A stretch of DNA of 64,000 bases, from assembly GCA_034769895.1 (NCBI GenBank), contig CM068367.1, positions 319,845,662-319,909,661 of the forward strand, written 5' to 3'. Under the pieces are notes generated by a model. It had not been told where the DNA came from. It ran no database searches and saw only the letters and a program-made list of their open reading frames with translations. Positions 47,675 through 59,101 of this stretch are shown here, in pieces (positions within the stretch are counted from its first letter, which is position 1; each line of letters opens with the position of its first letter). Both the position numbers and the translations under genes were made by a program. The stretch is from Magicicada septendecula. Lineage: Eukaryota > Arthropoda > Insecta > Hemiptera > Cicadidae.

Positions 47675-49273
47675 CTAATTGTTGGTCTTAAAAAAGTCCG
47701 TAATTGTTGTTTGACGGGATAATGCACAGCGTTTCTTTTCCGCGTATTGTTTTATAAACGCGAGGTGCAGCAGATGAACATTATTAGATTCACTTTGCCT
47801 CTCCATCCACGAAATTACTTTGTTTATGTGTATTATCACTTCACTAACATTTGGAATAACTTCTTTCACTTCCACCCCATTTTCATTTCCATCATCGTCA
47901 TCGTCTTCTTTTTCTTCGCAATTTGCATTTCGGACTGCATCGATGATATCTTCATCTCCTATACATTCTGTAACAGGCTCACCGTTGTCAACGTCTGCCC
48001 AGTCATTCAAGTCATCTAGAGTGAAGTTGCAATGCAGAGCACTACTCGCAGACTGTACATCACTATTAGTGAATCCGGCAACAGAGCAATTTCCATCGGC
48101 GATGTTTTGTTCAAAGTAACATTTCTTCCAGCAATTCTGAATCGTAGCCGTACTAATACTTTCTCATGCAAGACCTATTGAATACGCAACTGTTTTCAGG
48201 TTTATTGACTTAAGGTAAATTTCCATTTCCTCATCAGAATTCACTATAGCACTCAGAAGTTCACGGCGGTAATGCGCTTTAAATGCTTTTATGATGCCTT
48301 GATCTAATGGCTGGATCAGTGCTGTAGTGTTTTTCGGCAAGAACATGACTCCGATTTTCCCATCTCTCGACTGTAGCATATCAGCAGGTGGATGTGCTGG
48401 ACAGTGGTCAAGGGTCAGTACAGCTTTTTCTTCGAGGTTGAGTGACCGCAGGTGGCTTCTCACAGATGGAACAAATTCTTCATGGAACCATTTACCGAAA
48501 ATATCACTTGTCATCCAAGCATTTTTTGTATTACGATATGTGATGGGTAATGACGTCATGTTAACATGTTGAAAGCATCTAGGATTTCGGCTTTTCCCTA
48601 TACAGAGAGGTTTAACTTTGTGGCTGCCTGATTTATTTGTGGCAAACAGGAGGGTAACTCTATCCTTATTTATTTTTAATCCAGATTTATTTATTGAATT
48701 ATTCACATCCAGAGTTCTGGTAGGAAGCATTCGAAAATACAGAACAGTTTCATCACAGTTATGCACTTGATGGTCATTTAAATTGTTATCGATCATTACT
48801 TTGTTTAATGCCTGAGGAAAAAGTGCTGCAGCTTCACTGTCACATGATCGTGCTTCCCCTTCAATGCTTATCTGGCTTATACCATGACGAGATTTCCATC
48901 GCGAAAACCACCCATCAGATGCATTAAAGTCACTGTTGCCATGTAAATCACTATGGAATTTCACAGCTTGAGCTCTAATAACTGGTCCTGACAGTGGCAC
49001 ACCTTCACTTCGTTTTATTAAAAACCACCTGTACAGACACTCATCTAGTTCACTATCCTTACCTACTTTAGTCTTTTTTCTTTGCAACCCCACTTCACTT
49101 TCAACTGTGTTCACAAAACTTTTAAGTTTATCTTCTTCCTTCATCCACCCTCTAACTGTTCCTTATGGGATGCCACACTCACGTGATAAACTTGCCTTTG
49201 ACTCTCCGTTCTTCACACGATCAATTATTTTGAGTTTATCACTCACAGAATATGCTTTTCTTTTCTGCGACAT
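47675..49273 (-). pseudogene. Tigger-type transposase, two in-frame stops (LTR 7)
   Basis: The protein would cut and rejoin the transposon ends. The frame runs 532 codons from the ATG at 49273, a normal length for the family. Residues about 1-50 form the Psq/CENP-B N-terminal helix-turn-helix; residues about 75-135 the second CENP-B/Tc5 helix-turn-helix (WFSRWKSRHGI at 122-132). The DDE domain has D174 (NCDETVLYF), D289 (LTLDHCPAH) and D324 (IQPLDQGI), 34 residues between the last two, so the DDD triad is present. An acidic stretch (DDDDD) follows, and the end has QTTITDFF, which fits the PCNA-binding motif known from pogo transposases. TAA at codon 37 (49163-49165) cuts the first helix-turn-helix and TGA at codon 370 (48164-48166) follows the catalytic domain. 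There is no frameshift. The copy is probably inactive. Confidence 0.92.
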
Positions 49274-49624
49274 CACAAAACTCTATACTATGCGAATTTA
49301 TGACAAAGACTATACACTTTGATAAGATAATATCAGAGTATGATCTTATATTGTACTGTAATATGAGGGAGAGAAGGGATTTAGTTGGCTGCTTGCCTTG
49401 GCATGAATTCTTAGAAACGTAGAGACTGTAAATAGCTCGGGCAATTGTTTATGTCTACAGGTACACTTGAACTGGCAATTCTGGCTGTTGTTTACAACGC
49501 CGTTTGCCAACAACAAGCCTTTGTTTACAATAAACGCAACACATTCCAATGTTGTGGCTACGGAAGTCACGATAAACAATTCATAATTTACTCACTCTCT
49601 ACAAGTAAGAATTTTCACTAATAA

Positions 49625-49674
49625 CGGGCGACATACTCTTCACCGCGTTATATCCGAATCCGTGGTATATCGGA
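49625..49674 (+). repeat. Subterminal direct repeat, right end of transposon (LTR 7)
   Basis: This block directly abuts the right inverted repeat. Together they give three copies of a CCGCGNTATATC-like motif within 75 bp. Confidence 0.75.
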
Positions 49675-50244
49675 CCGCGCTATATCGGGCTTCTACTGTA
49701 CTTAATCAAATTACTGAGAAATTATTATTGCAACTAATGCGAGTCTAATATCTGTAATCTCTCCGTTGACTGCCCTAACTTCTTACACTCCGTATTTTTA
49801 TATTTCGCTAAAACTACCCTCACTCACTATCGACAAACTACACGCCTATTGGTCTGACTTACCGCTAAATTCAAAACTACCCAATCTGTTTAACGGAACA
49901 GCCCGCGCAAAAAATGATGCTATCCGCTATTCGTCCACAAAATGCGCGTGAACACGTGGTATGAAACTTCGCGTCACCTTCCATTTCACACATACGCTCT
50001 CTTTCTAAAATATAGCTCCCTTTTGTTAGGCGCACTTAACTTTTACAACCTTAGTAAATGTTTCTTACACCCAAGCAAACAATACAGTTTTATTATGGTC
50101 CGATCCGTCCGTGACAAAATATAAATTCTTAGCCGACTTACTGGCGTCAACGCAAGGTCGTCTTTTGAATATCTATCGCTCTTTACTACATATTTTAATG
50201 TTTTCTTACTTCTAAAGAAAACCACCGCTTTCTATAAATTTACA

Positions 50245-50863
50245 TTTCTCCCTGGGTACCATATGACTTTGTCCCCGTAAAATTGTTAAGAATACAATTT
50301 TCCGTGATATCGTCCCCCGATAGAATCATATCAAAATTTTAATAGAATTTGGGATTGATTCTATTGATGCGTCCCTAATCCCCTGCTAAAATTTTATATT
50401 ACTAACAATAATTTGTTTAACCCTTGCTATAATCTAGATTTGTTTGTACATCACATTATATTAATTACTCTTAATTTATTTAACATAACATGGTAATATT
50501 AGTTAGTTTACGATCTGTTGTTATACCCTAAGTGTCAACGGCATTTCAAGGTTTGTTTACATACAGACTCTCCGTCCCACCCTTGACAAACTGGTCAAAC
50601 AACTACTTTTAAAATATTTTGCTTTACTCTCCCTTTCATCTCAACACATGTTACAATGACATTTTGCCCTAACATCTGTTTACGTTCTACTTCCCTTAAC
50701 TTACTCTTACAATGTAGTACATTTATAATAACTACGCTAATATTTTTGGAATCCTTATACAATTTAATAATTAACAATGATTATCTTATTTATTACACCA
50801 GTATTCGAATCTTACAATTATTACATATGTAGACGTTGTATGATATTACAATCTGTTTAGTAT
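50245..50863 (-). other. Unit 7 3' noncoding tail with polypurine tract
   Basis: The length is 619 bp; the polypurine tract is at 50245-50253. Confidence 0.85.
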
Positions 50864-53800
50864 CTATGTAGTATCAGTGTTCATGTGTGTAGTAATGGGT
50901 CCTTGCTCATAATACGGTTTTAATTGTCGTGTATTAAAATTTCCTCTGATACATCCTGGTCGTCGTGCGTCTTCTAGCTGGTAGGTTGCTGTTCCGAGTT
51001 CCTTTGTTATTTTATATGGTCCTTCAAATAAATTGCAAAATTTCCCTATTATCTTCTTGTTAATATCTGAGATTGGATACGCGCGTAGCAACACCTTATC
51101 TCCTATTTGGAATTTTGAAATCTGATGAGCAGCGTTGATTCGATTTGTCCTTTTTTCTCCCTTTTCTTTTATGCGTAAGTAAATATTATGATAAGTAATT
51201 GGTTGGCTTGTCGGCATCATTTCCTTGTCAAGATATTTGGTCCAGTCCCGCTTCGGTTTTCTTCCCCACTGTGCCTCGTACGGGGTGGTTTCAATTGTCT
51301 CATGGTATGTTTGATTTATACATGCTTCAACTAGATTAAGAAATTGTGCCCACTTTGTGTGTCTTTCGGATGTCAATGCCCTAAACATGTTGCCTAATTG
51401 TCGATTGATCCTTTCGGCCAAATTAGTGCACGGATTGCGAACAGCGGTATATTTTGGTTTAATACCCATCTCCGTCAATGCTGTGAACCATCGTTGACTG
51501 GTGAACTGGGTACCGTTGTCAGTCAGTACTGCTGATGGCCTTCCCATTTCTTCACAATACAATTTAATTTTATTTATAGTGGCGGTCGTGGTGGCTTGCC
51601 TTAATTTATATAATTTTACATATTTGGTGAAGTTGTCAATCACAGTGAGTATGTACCTGACCTTGCCCGTGGATACCGGTAATGGTCCATAGTAGTCAAT
51701 ACTAACTAGTTCACTCTTGTTTTGGGGTATGACAGGCTGCGTTTCGCCTACCATTCGTTTAAAATGGTCCTTGCTTTTCTGACATATTTGACAAGTTTTC
51801 GTAATTAATTTGGTAATCTTATTAACTGAGTTCCCCGTGAAATTTTCTTTGAACAGTTGATATGTACGACGATTTCCCACATGACTGTATGCCTGATGTA
51901 GTTCAGCAATCATATTGTGGCAAAGTTCATTGGTCAACATAAGTTTCCATATCCCTTTTTCGCTTCGGTATAATTTGTCATTGTGCCAGTTGTATTTTTG
52001 GGCAAGTTTATGTTGTTTATTGGCTTGTATTACGTCGATAATTCGCTTCAATTTCATGTCGGCTAGTTGATAACTTCTTATATTCTTGAGCTGCTCCTTA
52101 GCCTCCTTACTGATGCGGATGTTGATAAAATTGATCTCTAACTCCTCGGTTTGATCGATTGGTTGTTCCTCGTCCACGTCTTCAGGATGCCTGCTCAGGA
52201 TGTCCGCCATGATGTTATCTCGCCCTTTGCAGTGAATGATGTCGAAATCATACTCCTGTATAGCGAGAATCCATCGCGTTATGCGGGAGTTATTTAGGTG
52301 GCACTTTTTTATGAATATTAACGCCTTATTGTCAGTAATGATTGTAAAAGGCTTACCCAGTACGTAGGTCCTAAATTTTTGCAAACAGTATACAACACTC
52401 AGTAGCTCTAATTCTGTGGTGAAGTAATTACGCTCAGCTCCCCGTACCACGCGGCTTGTGTATGCGACTACTCCAATGTCGTTATTCTCGTCTAGCTGGT
52501 AAAGCTGGCCTCCCAACGCATAACGACTCGCATCCGTGTGTAGGTAGAAACGCTTGTTGGGGTCAGGATGCTTAAGAACCACTGATTCGATGAATAATTC
52601 CTTGACTCTCTCAAAATGCTGATCCATTTCCTTTGTCCATTTAAACGTGGTATTCTTTTTTAATAAGTTTAACAACGGTTGCGTCGCTTTGGCGTATTTA
52701 TTGGTGAATCGGTTGTAAAAATTGGTTAAGCCCAGAAATCCTTTAAGTTGTTTTTGATTCTTTGGCTTCCGAAATTCCTGAATGGCTCTAATCTTATCTG
52801 GTGCGGCGGTAATACCCTCTGTTGTTAAGCGATATCCCAGGTAATCAATCTCTTTACGAAACAGCTGCGATTTTTTAAAGTTGACAGTTAAATTAGCTTG
52901 TTTGATGTCACGTAATAATAATTTTAAGTGCCGTAGGTGCTCTTCCACGCTATCCGAGATACATAAGCAGTCATCTACATATAAGATCGTAAATGCCTTC
53001 ACTTCTTCCGACAATACTCGGTCCAAACCACGTGTTAAACTTGCTAGGCTAGTCTTCAATCCGAACGGCGTCACTGTGTACCGATAGCACTTGCCTTCGT
53101 ACAAAAACCCAGTAAAATCTCTACATTCCTGATGCAATGGGATTTGCCAAAATGAGCTACGGAGGTCAATTGTGGACATGACTTTAATGTTACCACATGT
53201 TGCCAGTATCTCGTTAATTGGAATGGCTCCCTCATGGTCTGGAACTGTTACTGAATTCAGCTTACGGGCGTCCAAACATAATCTAACCGTCTGGTCTTTC
53301 TTTACGACAGTAACCATAGGGTTGACGTATGGACTCTGAGCCCTTTCAATAACACCATGCGCCTCCATTTTCTGGATTTCTGCCTTCACTGCTTCCTTGT
53401 ATCTCATCGGAATCGGCCAACCTTTCTGACAGTAGGGTGTCCGATCGGTGACTTCGAATTTATGTTGATACGAGTTAATCCTACCTGGCGTATCCCGGAA
53501 TACCATTTTATTATCCATCAAAATATGCTTTAGCTCGCTCCGTTCAGCTTCGGTTATGTCTGTGATAGTTTGTACCTTCTGTCCAATCAATTCTTCGTTC
53601 TCTTCATCGGCAGATGCGAGTTCTACTCGTAGTATCTCCGCTGTAGTTCCTTCCTGGTTTTGGTCTCCCTGAACGATTAATCGTTTGTTGTTCAGGTCGA
53701 TCACACACCCATTTTCTTCCAATAACCCTATGCCTAAGATACAATCTTTTATTAATTCTGGGACAACTACGAAGACACTATCGACTCTTAAACTTTCGAT

Positions 53801-54142
53801 TTGGACAGTTAATAGGATTTGTTGTGTAACCCTTTTTGACTTATTGCCGGTTGCACCCTTAATTACGGTATTCGACAATTTTAACATTTCTAGATCACCC
53901 AATTCCTTTTTATTGTCTTTAAACCACTGTTCTGAGACAGCGTTTAATTGGCTCCCGGTGTCCAATAAGGCGCATGTAGACACACCGTTCAACGAGACAC
54001 TTACTTCCGGACATTTATTAACTTTACATATTATGTTGACATCATCATCATCCATTAAATCATCTCTTAAATCTAGAAAAGTAGTGTTAATATATTTACT
54101 AATATTACTTAAGTCTACTTCATATTTACAGAACTTAGCTAG
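50864..54142 (-). CDS. pol: Unit 7 Pol polyprotein, intact
   Basis: The frame is open for 29 + 1063 codons; first ATG at 54055. All catalytic motifs are kept. Marker residues N153 and Q635 are shared with unit 8. Residues T740, P952 and A992 are as in units 1-4, so the changes seen in units 5 and 6 arose there. Confidence 0.93.
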   Translation of the reverse strand, partial: LAKFCKYEVDLSNISKYINTTFLDLRDDLMDDDDVNIICKVNKCPEVSVSLNGVSTCALLDTGSQLNAVSEQWFKDNKKELGDLEMLKLSNTVIKGATGNKSKRVTQQILLTVQIESLRVDSVFVVVPELIKDCILGIGLLEENGCVIDLNNKRLIVQGDQNQEGTTAEILRVELASADEENEELIGQKVQTITDITEAERSELKHILMDNKMVFRDTPGRINSYQHKFEVTDRTPYCQKGWPIPMRYKEAVKAEIQKMEAHGVIERAQSPYVNPMVTVVKKDQTVRLCLDARKLNSVTVPDHEGAIPINEILATCGNIKVMSTIDLRSSFWQIPLHQECRDFTGFLYEGKCYRYTVTPFGLKTSLASLTRGLDRVLSEEVKAFTILYVDDCLCISDSVEEHLRHLKLLLRDIKQANLTVNFKKSQLFRKEIDYLGYRLTTEGITAAPDKIRAIQEFRKPKNQKQLKGFLGLTNFYNRFTNKYAKATQPLLNLLKKNTTFKWTKEMDQHFERVKELFIESVVLKHPDPNKRFYLHTDASRYALGGQLYQLDENNDIGVVAYTSRVVRGAERNYFTTELELLSVVYCLQKFRTYVLGKPFTIITDNKALIFIKKCHLNNSRITRWILAIQEYDFDIIHCKGRDNIMADILSRHPEDVDEEQPIDQTEELEINFINIRISKEAKEQLKNIRSYQLADMKLKRIIDVIQANKQHKLAQKYNWHNDKLYRSEKGIWKLMLTNELCHNMIAELHQAYSHVGNRRTYQLFKENFTGNSVNKITKLITKTCQICQKSKDHFKRMVGETQPVIPQNKSELVSIDYYGPLPVSTGKVRYILTVIDNFTKYVKLYKLRQATTTATINKIKLYCEEMGRPSAVLTDNGTQFTSQRWFTALTEMGIKPKYTAVRNPCTNLAERINRQLGNMFRALTSERHTKWAQFLNLVEACINQTYHETIETTPYEAQWGRKPKRDWTKYLDKEMMPTSQPITYHNIYLRIKEKGEKRTNRINAAHQISKFQIGDKVLLRAYPISDINKKIIGKFCNLFEGPYKITKELGTATYQLEDARRPGCIRGNFNTRQLKPYYEQGPITTHMNTDTT

Positions 54143-55783
54143 TTTTTTGGCATAACGGTATTAACTTTGTTACCGTTCGCACCGCTGGTCGATGGAATAG
54201 GTTCGTTCTCATTTTTAAACTTGTTTGTTCGTTTGGGGTAGTGAGAAGTAACTGGCCTACTTTCACTTTCATTTGCGCGCCCGTGCTCAGCTGGTCGCTC
54301 TCTCTCCTCTTCACCCCTCATCCATGATTTACGATCTCGCCGTCCGTCATAGTACCCTCGGCTCGCCTCTCTGGTGTCACTTCTCAGACTCATAAATTCT
54401 AACAAGACCTGCTCGAATTCATTGATTGTCACTACACCACGAGTAATTATCGCAACTCTTATTTCATGCGGATAATGTTTAGTAATTTTTCTAATTAAAT
54501 ACTTATCAGGTATTGGCGGAATTAATTGTCGGTTTTCTAACAGTTTACGTTCTAAGTATTGGATCATGTTCATCCCATTCTCGGCGTGATACCTTCCGAA
54601 TTCCAGTTCATTGCGTACTCTCTCTTGGATGACGTCATTCCAATATTTACTTATAAATGCGTCAGTGAAGTCCACAAAATTGTTAATGTTATCTTTTACT
54701 AACCTCCACCACACTGCTGCCTCTCCTTCAAGATGTCTTGCTATCCACTTGATGTTTCCGGCCTCTTGATAATGTTCTCTGAATATTTCATTTAATAAAT
54801 TCCATCGGGAAATCACCCGTGCCATTATATTTTATGTCCTTCACCTGTTCGTTTGTCATGCTCCGATTACATGGTGTATTGCTTATTGACCCTAGTTTAG
54901 TTCGTACTTCCTGTTGTATTTGTTGTAATTTAAGGTGTGTCTCGTCAGACTTGCTGTTGATTTTAGTTTCCAACTCTTTCAGTTTTTCGACCTTTAATTC
55001 ATTTATAGCTGCCGTGTTATCTGCACATCTTTGATTGTTTACACTTACTGTTTCAATAATTATGTCCAAATTATTATTGTATTTTTCGTCAAGTTCTTTA
55101 ATTTGTTGTTTTGTATTGGCACTAATTTCGGTACTAATCTTATCACAATTTTCTTCGATCTTATTATCAATATCTACTCTGAACTCCTGGAGAACTTTTT
55201 GGTTATTTGCTCTTTCTTGATTGAGTTGCGTGAATACTTCGTTTCTTAGTTCCATATTTTATTTGTGCATCTGCTCTGATAATTGTTGCATTTGTTGTTT
55301 GTGTTGTGTCGCTTGTTGTGTTAGCTGTTGTGTTGTTTTTTCCGCCAGTTCTTTTATTTGTTCTTTTGTTTCTTTCGATTGTTGTTCAAGTCGTTGTGTT
55401 TGTTGTAATAGTTGTTCTTTTGTTTCTTTCGATTGTTGTTCAATTCGTTGTGTTTGTTGTACTAGTTGTTGGAGTATTGTACATATATCGGTGTCTTTGT
55501 TTTTCTCTGGTAATGTCTGATATACTGGTCTCTCTCTAACCTCTACTAGTGTTTCTTGTGTAATATGTTGTGTTTCTGCATTTTCTTCGTTCAGTCCCCG
55601 CGTCCTTGACTCTTCATTCCCCATTAAAATGTGTGCGATCGTCTGCGAATCTCCTAGATGATTGCTTAAATCGAAGTCCATTTCGTTACCGTGGGATGTT
55701 GTTTCTGTATTCATGTTATTGTTTTCTCCGTGCGTGTTGTTCTGTGTGTTAATGTTTTTCCTACTCTTACTCCGCGTAATCAT
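54139..55783 (-). pseudogene. gag: Unit 7 gag, stop at codon 175 and 8-bp deletion
   Basis: TAA replaces CAA at codon 175 (55259-55261), inside the coiled coil. A separate 8-bp deletion at about 54790-54792 shifts the frame near codons 332-335. The total frame is therefore 1645 instead of 1653 bp. Both lesions are absent from units 1-6. Whether unit 8 shares them cannot be seen. Confidence 0.9.
54142..54148 (-). promoter_or_regulatory. Unit 7 gag-pol frameshift heptamer
   Basis: A AAA AAC followed by TAG, in front of an intact pol. Confidence 0.8.
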
Positions 55784-55881
55784 ACAACTATATCTTATAT
55801 TATCGTTATTCTTAATTCTATTTTATTCTTATTTTACTATTCTATTAGTGACTCAATAGTCCCACGTTCCGGGCGACAGAA
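55784..55881 (-). promoter_or_regulatory. Unit 7 5' leader with primer-binding site
   Basis: The leader is 98 bp; the primer site is at 55861-55878. Its 5' LTR is the transposon-interrupted LTR 8. Confidence 0.6.
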
Positions 55882-56835
55882 TGTAATACACTTTTAAATA
55901 GGCCTTAATAAAAGTTCACGTTACTATTATACATACTACACTCGGCCTACGAGCATGTGAAAAGTAAGAGTTTATCAAGCTAATTTACCCAATGACAATA
56001 TTAATATTTATAACATACTAATTATCAGCAACAGAATGTAACAATTACTTTAGTGTACCGACTCTTAAAAATTATCCCAGGGCGCCAGTAATAAATAAAC
56101 ACAATTTGACTGTTATTAATTAAGTTTTTAATAACTAATTTGTATTTACATATTACAAAATTTGTAGATCATTACCTTTAATAAGTTTGCTATAAAATTG
56201 GTTTGTGCTTATTTCTTGGCTATGAATTCTTTGACTAATTGAGTCACCAAATATGAGTTACATACATTTAAATTTAATAGACAATAGTACAATAAGTGTT
56301 CATTTTATTATTTACTTGCATGTTGAATCCACTCTGCGCCGCGATGTAATCAATTCCACACGTTCCAGGCGGGTCGCCGACGTTAATCGTTGAGCCCTTA
56401 TCCTTGTTAGTTTTGCACTAATTTATACACTTGTTTCACAGGTATTAAACACCATTCACTTTGACAACTTAGTGATAACTACACATGTGCCGTATGCTAA
56501 TACACTTGTTGAATACACAGTATATTCTTTTACAAAGCTAAGTGCGTCTAACACCAGATTAGTAACTGCTTATTGATCGACCGTCCCGCACCATGACGTT
56601 TCACACATTTAAATCGCTATGTATTTCGACATTCAACGATTGATGCTGTGTTAAGTAAAACTTGGATATGTTACCCGATTTTACTTATCTTCTCTAATTT
56701 CTCTGCACGTTATTCTTGTAAACGATTATTAAATGTTTATAATATGTAGCTTTCACAATACTTAATATCGCGTTACCGTGACTGACTTACGTGGCGATTG
56801 AAATATACAGTAGAAGCCCGATATAGCGCGGTTGT

Positions 56836-56885
56836 CGGGTGACATACTTTCCCCCGCGTTATAGGCGTAACTGCGGTATATCGGA
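56836..56885 (+). repeat. Subterminal direct repeat, left end of transposon (LTR 8)
   Basis: Same block as at 47409-47458, in the second transposon copy. Confidence 0.75.
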
Positions 56886-57101
56886 AGGTGACCTGTACAG
56901 TGACAAATGATGGGGAGGGAGGACCGGGAAAAAGGCTACAGCATAATGCACTACTATATACTGTACGTAAATTACGTCACCAAATGTAGAAATAAAAAAT
57001 AAGAAAACTGTATTTTAATCCAATACGTATTTTAATCTATTTTAATCCAATGGAATATAAAATACACTATTTATACATTGCTCACTCGACCTACTGTAGG
57101 C

Positions 57102-58700
57102 CTAATTGTTGGTCTTAAAAAAGTCCGTAATTGTTGTTTGACGGGATAATGCACAGCGTTTCTTTTCCGCGTATTGTTTTATAAACGCGAGGTGCAGCAG
57201 ATGAACATTATTAGATTCACTTTGCCTCTCCATCCACGAAATTACTTTGTTTATGTGTATTATCACTTCACTAACATTTGGAATAACTTCTTTCACTTCC
57301 ACCCCATTTTCATTTCCATCATCGTCATCGTCTTCTTTTTCTTCGCAATTTGCATTTCGGACTGCATCGATGATATCTTCATCTCCTATACATTCTGTAA
57401 CAGGCTCACCGTTGTCAACGTCTGCCCAGTCATTCAAGTCATCTAGAGTGAAGTTGCAATGCAGAGCACTACTCGCAGACTGTACATCACTATTAGTGAA
57501 TCCGGCAACAGAGCAATTTCCATCGGCGATGTTTTGTTCAAAGTAACATTTCTTCCAGCAATTCTGAATCGTAGCCGTACTAATACTTTCTCATGCAAGA
57601 CCTATTGAATACGCAACTGTTTTCAGGTTTATTGACTTAAGGTAAATTTCCATTTCCTCATCAGAATTCACTATAGCACTCAGAAGTTCACGGCGGTAAT
57701 GCGCTTTAAATGCTTTTATGATGCCTTGATCTAATGGCTGGATCAGTGCTGTAGTGTTTTTCGGCAAGAACATGACTCCGATTTTCCCATCTCTCGACTG
57801 TAGCATATCAGCAGGTGGATGTGCTGGACAGTGGTCAAGGGTCAGTACAGCTTTTTCTTCGAGGTTGAGTGACCGCAGGTGGCTTCTCACAGATGGAACA
57901 AATTCTTCATGGAACCATTTACCGAAAATATCACTTGTCATCCAAGCATTTTTTGTATTACGATATGTGATGGGTAATGACGTCATGTTAACATGTTGAA
58001 AGCATCTAGGATTTCGGCTTTTCCCTATACAGAGAGGTTTAACTTTGTGGCTGCCTGATTTATTTGTGGCAAACAGGAGGGTAACTCTATCCTTATTTAT
58101 TTTTAATCCAGATTTATTTATTGAATTATTCACATCCAGAGTTCTGGTAGGAAGCATTCGAAAATACAGAACAGTTTCATCACAGTTATGCACTTGATGG
58201 TCATTTAAATTGTTATCGATCATTACTTTGTTTAATGCCTGAGGAAAAAGTGCTGCAGCTTCACTGTCACATGATCGTGCTTCCCCTTCAATGCTTATCT
58301 GGCTTATACCATGACGAGATTTCCATCGCGAAAACCACCCATCAGATGCATTAAAGTCACTGTTGCCATGTAAATCACTATGGAATTTCACAGCTTGAGC
58401 TCTAATAACTGGTCCTGACAGTGGCACACCTTCACTTCGTTTTATTAAAAACCACCTGTACAGACACTCATCTAGTTCACTATCCTTACCTACTTTAGTC
58501 TTTTTTCTTTGCAACCCCACTTCACTTTCAACTGTGTTCACAAAACTTTTAAGTTTATCTTCTTCCTTCATCCACCCTCTAACTGTTCCTTATGGGATGC
58601 CACACTCACGTGATAAACTTGCCTTTGACTCTCCGTTCTTCACACGATCAATTATTTTGAGTTTATCACTCACAGAATATGCTTTTCTTTTCTGCGACAT
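57102..58700 (-). pseudogene. Tigger-type transposase, two in-frame stops (LTR 8)
   Basis: The frame and both stops (58590-58592 and 57591-57593) are the same as in the LTR 7 copy, so both nonsense changes arose before the unit was duplicated. The middle open part keeps all three catalytic aspartates; the N-terminal DNA-binding part is separated from it. Confidence 0.92.
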
Positions 58701-59051
58701 CACAAAACTCTATACTATGCGAATTTATGACAAAGACTATACACTTTGATAAGATAATATCAGAGTATGATCTTATATTGTACTGTAATATGAGGGAGAG
58801 AAGGGATTTAGTTGGCTGCTTGCCTTGGCATGAATTCTTAGAAACGTAGAGACTGTAAATAGCTCGGGCAATTGTTTATGTCTACAGGTACACTTGAACT
58901 GGCAATTCTGGCTGTTGTTTACAACGCCGTTTGCCAACAACAAGCCTTTGTTTACAATAAACGCAACGCATTCCAATGTTGTGGCTACGGAAGTCACGAT
59001 AAACAATTCATAATTTACTCACTCTCTACAAGTAAGAATTTTCACTAATAA

Positions 59052-59101
59052 CGGGCGACATACTCTTCACCGCGTTATATCCGAATCCGTGGTATATCGG
59101 A
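59052..59101 (+). repeat. Subterminal direct repeat, right end of transposon (LTR 8)
   Basis: Same block as at 49625-49674, in the second transposon copy. Confidence 0.75.

Larger units (their letters stand above)
47381..49698 (-). mobile_element. Tigger/pogo-type DNA transposon in LTR 7
   Basis: The element is 2318 bp, flanked by TA on both sides (47379-47380 and 49699-49700), matching the empty TA in LTRs 1 and 2. The ends are perfect 24-bp inverted repeats starting CAGTAGAAGCCCGATATAGC (47381-47404 and 49675-49698). Just inside is a 50-bp direct repeat, 40 of 50 matching (47409-47458 and 49625-49674). TA target, CAG ends and a CENP-B-like transposase place it in the pogo branch of Tc1/mariner. 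The single gene runs in the same direction as the host retrotransposon. About 290 bp left and 425 bp right of the gene are noncoding. Confidence 0.93.
46455..50244 (-). repeat. LTR 7, interrupted by a Tigger-type transposon
   Basis: The LTR is 3790 bp, which equals 1470 bp of LTR plus 2318 bp of transposon and a duplicated TA. It is a mosaic: it has GTAGCTCATT like LTRs 3-6 but ACGTTCC like LTRs 1, 2 and 8. An insertion of this size inside the LTR probably separates its presumed promoter from part of the upstream LTR sequence. Confidence 0.92.
46455..55881 (-). mobile_element. Array unit 7 (with DNA transposon in its LTR)
   Basis: The length is 9427 bp: the basic unit plus a 2318-bp transposon and its 2-bp target duplication. 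Pol is intact; gag has two lesions. Confidence 0.9.
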
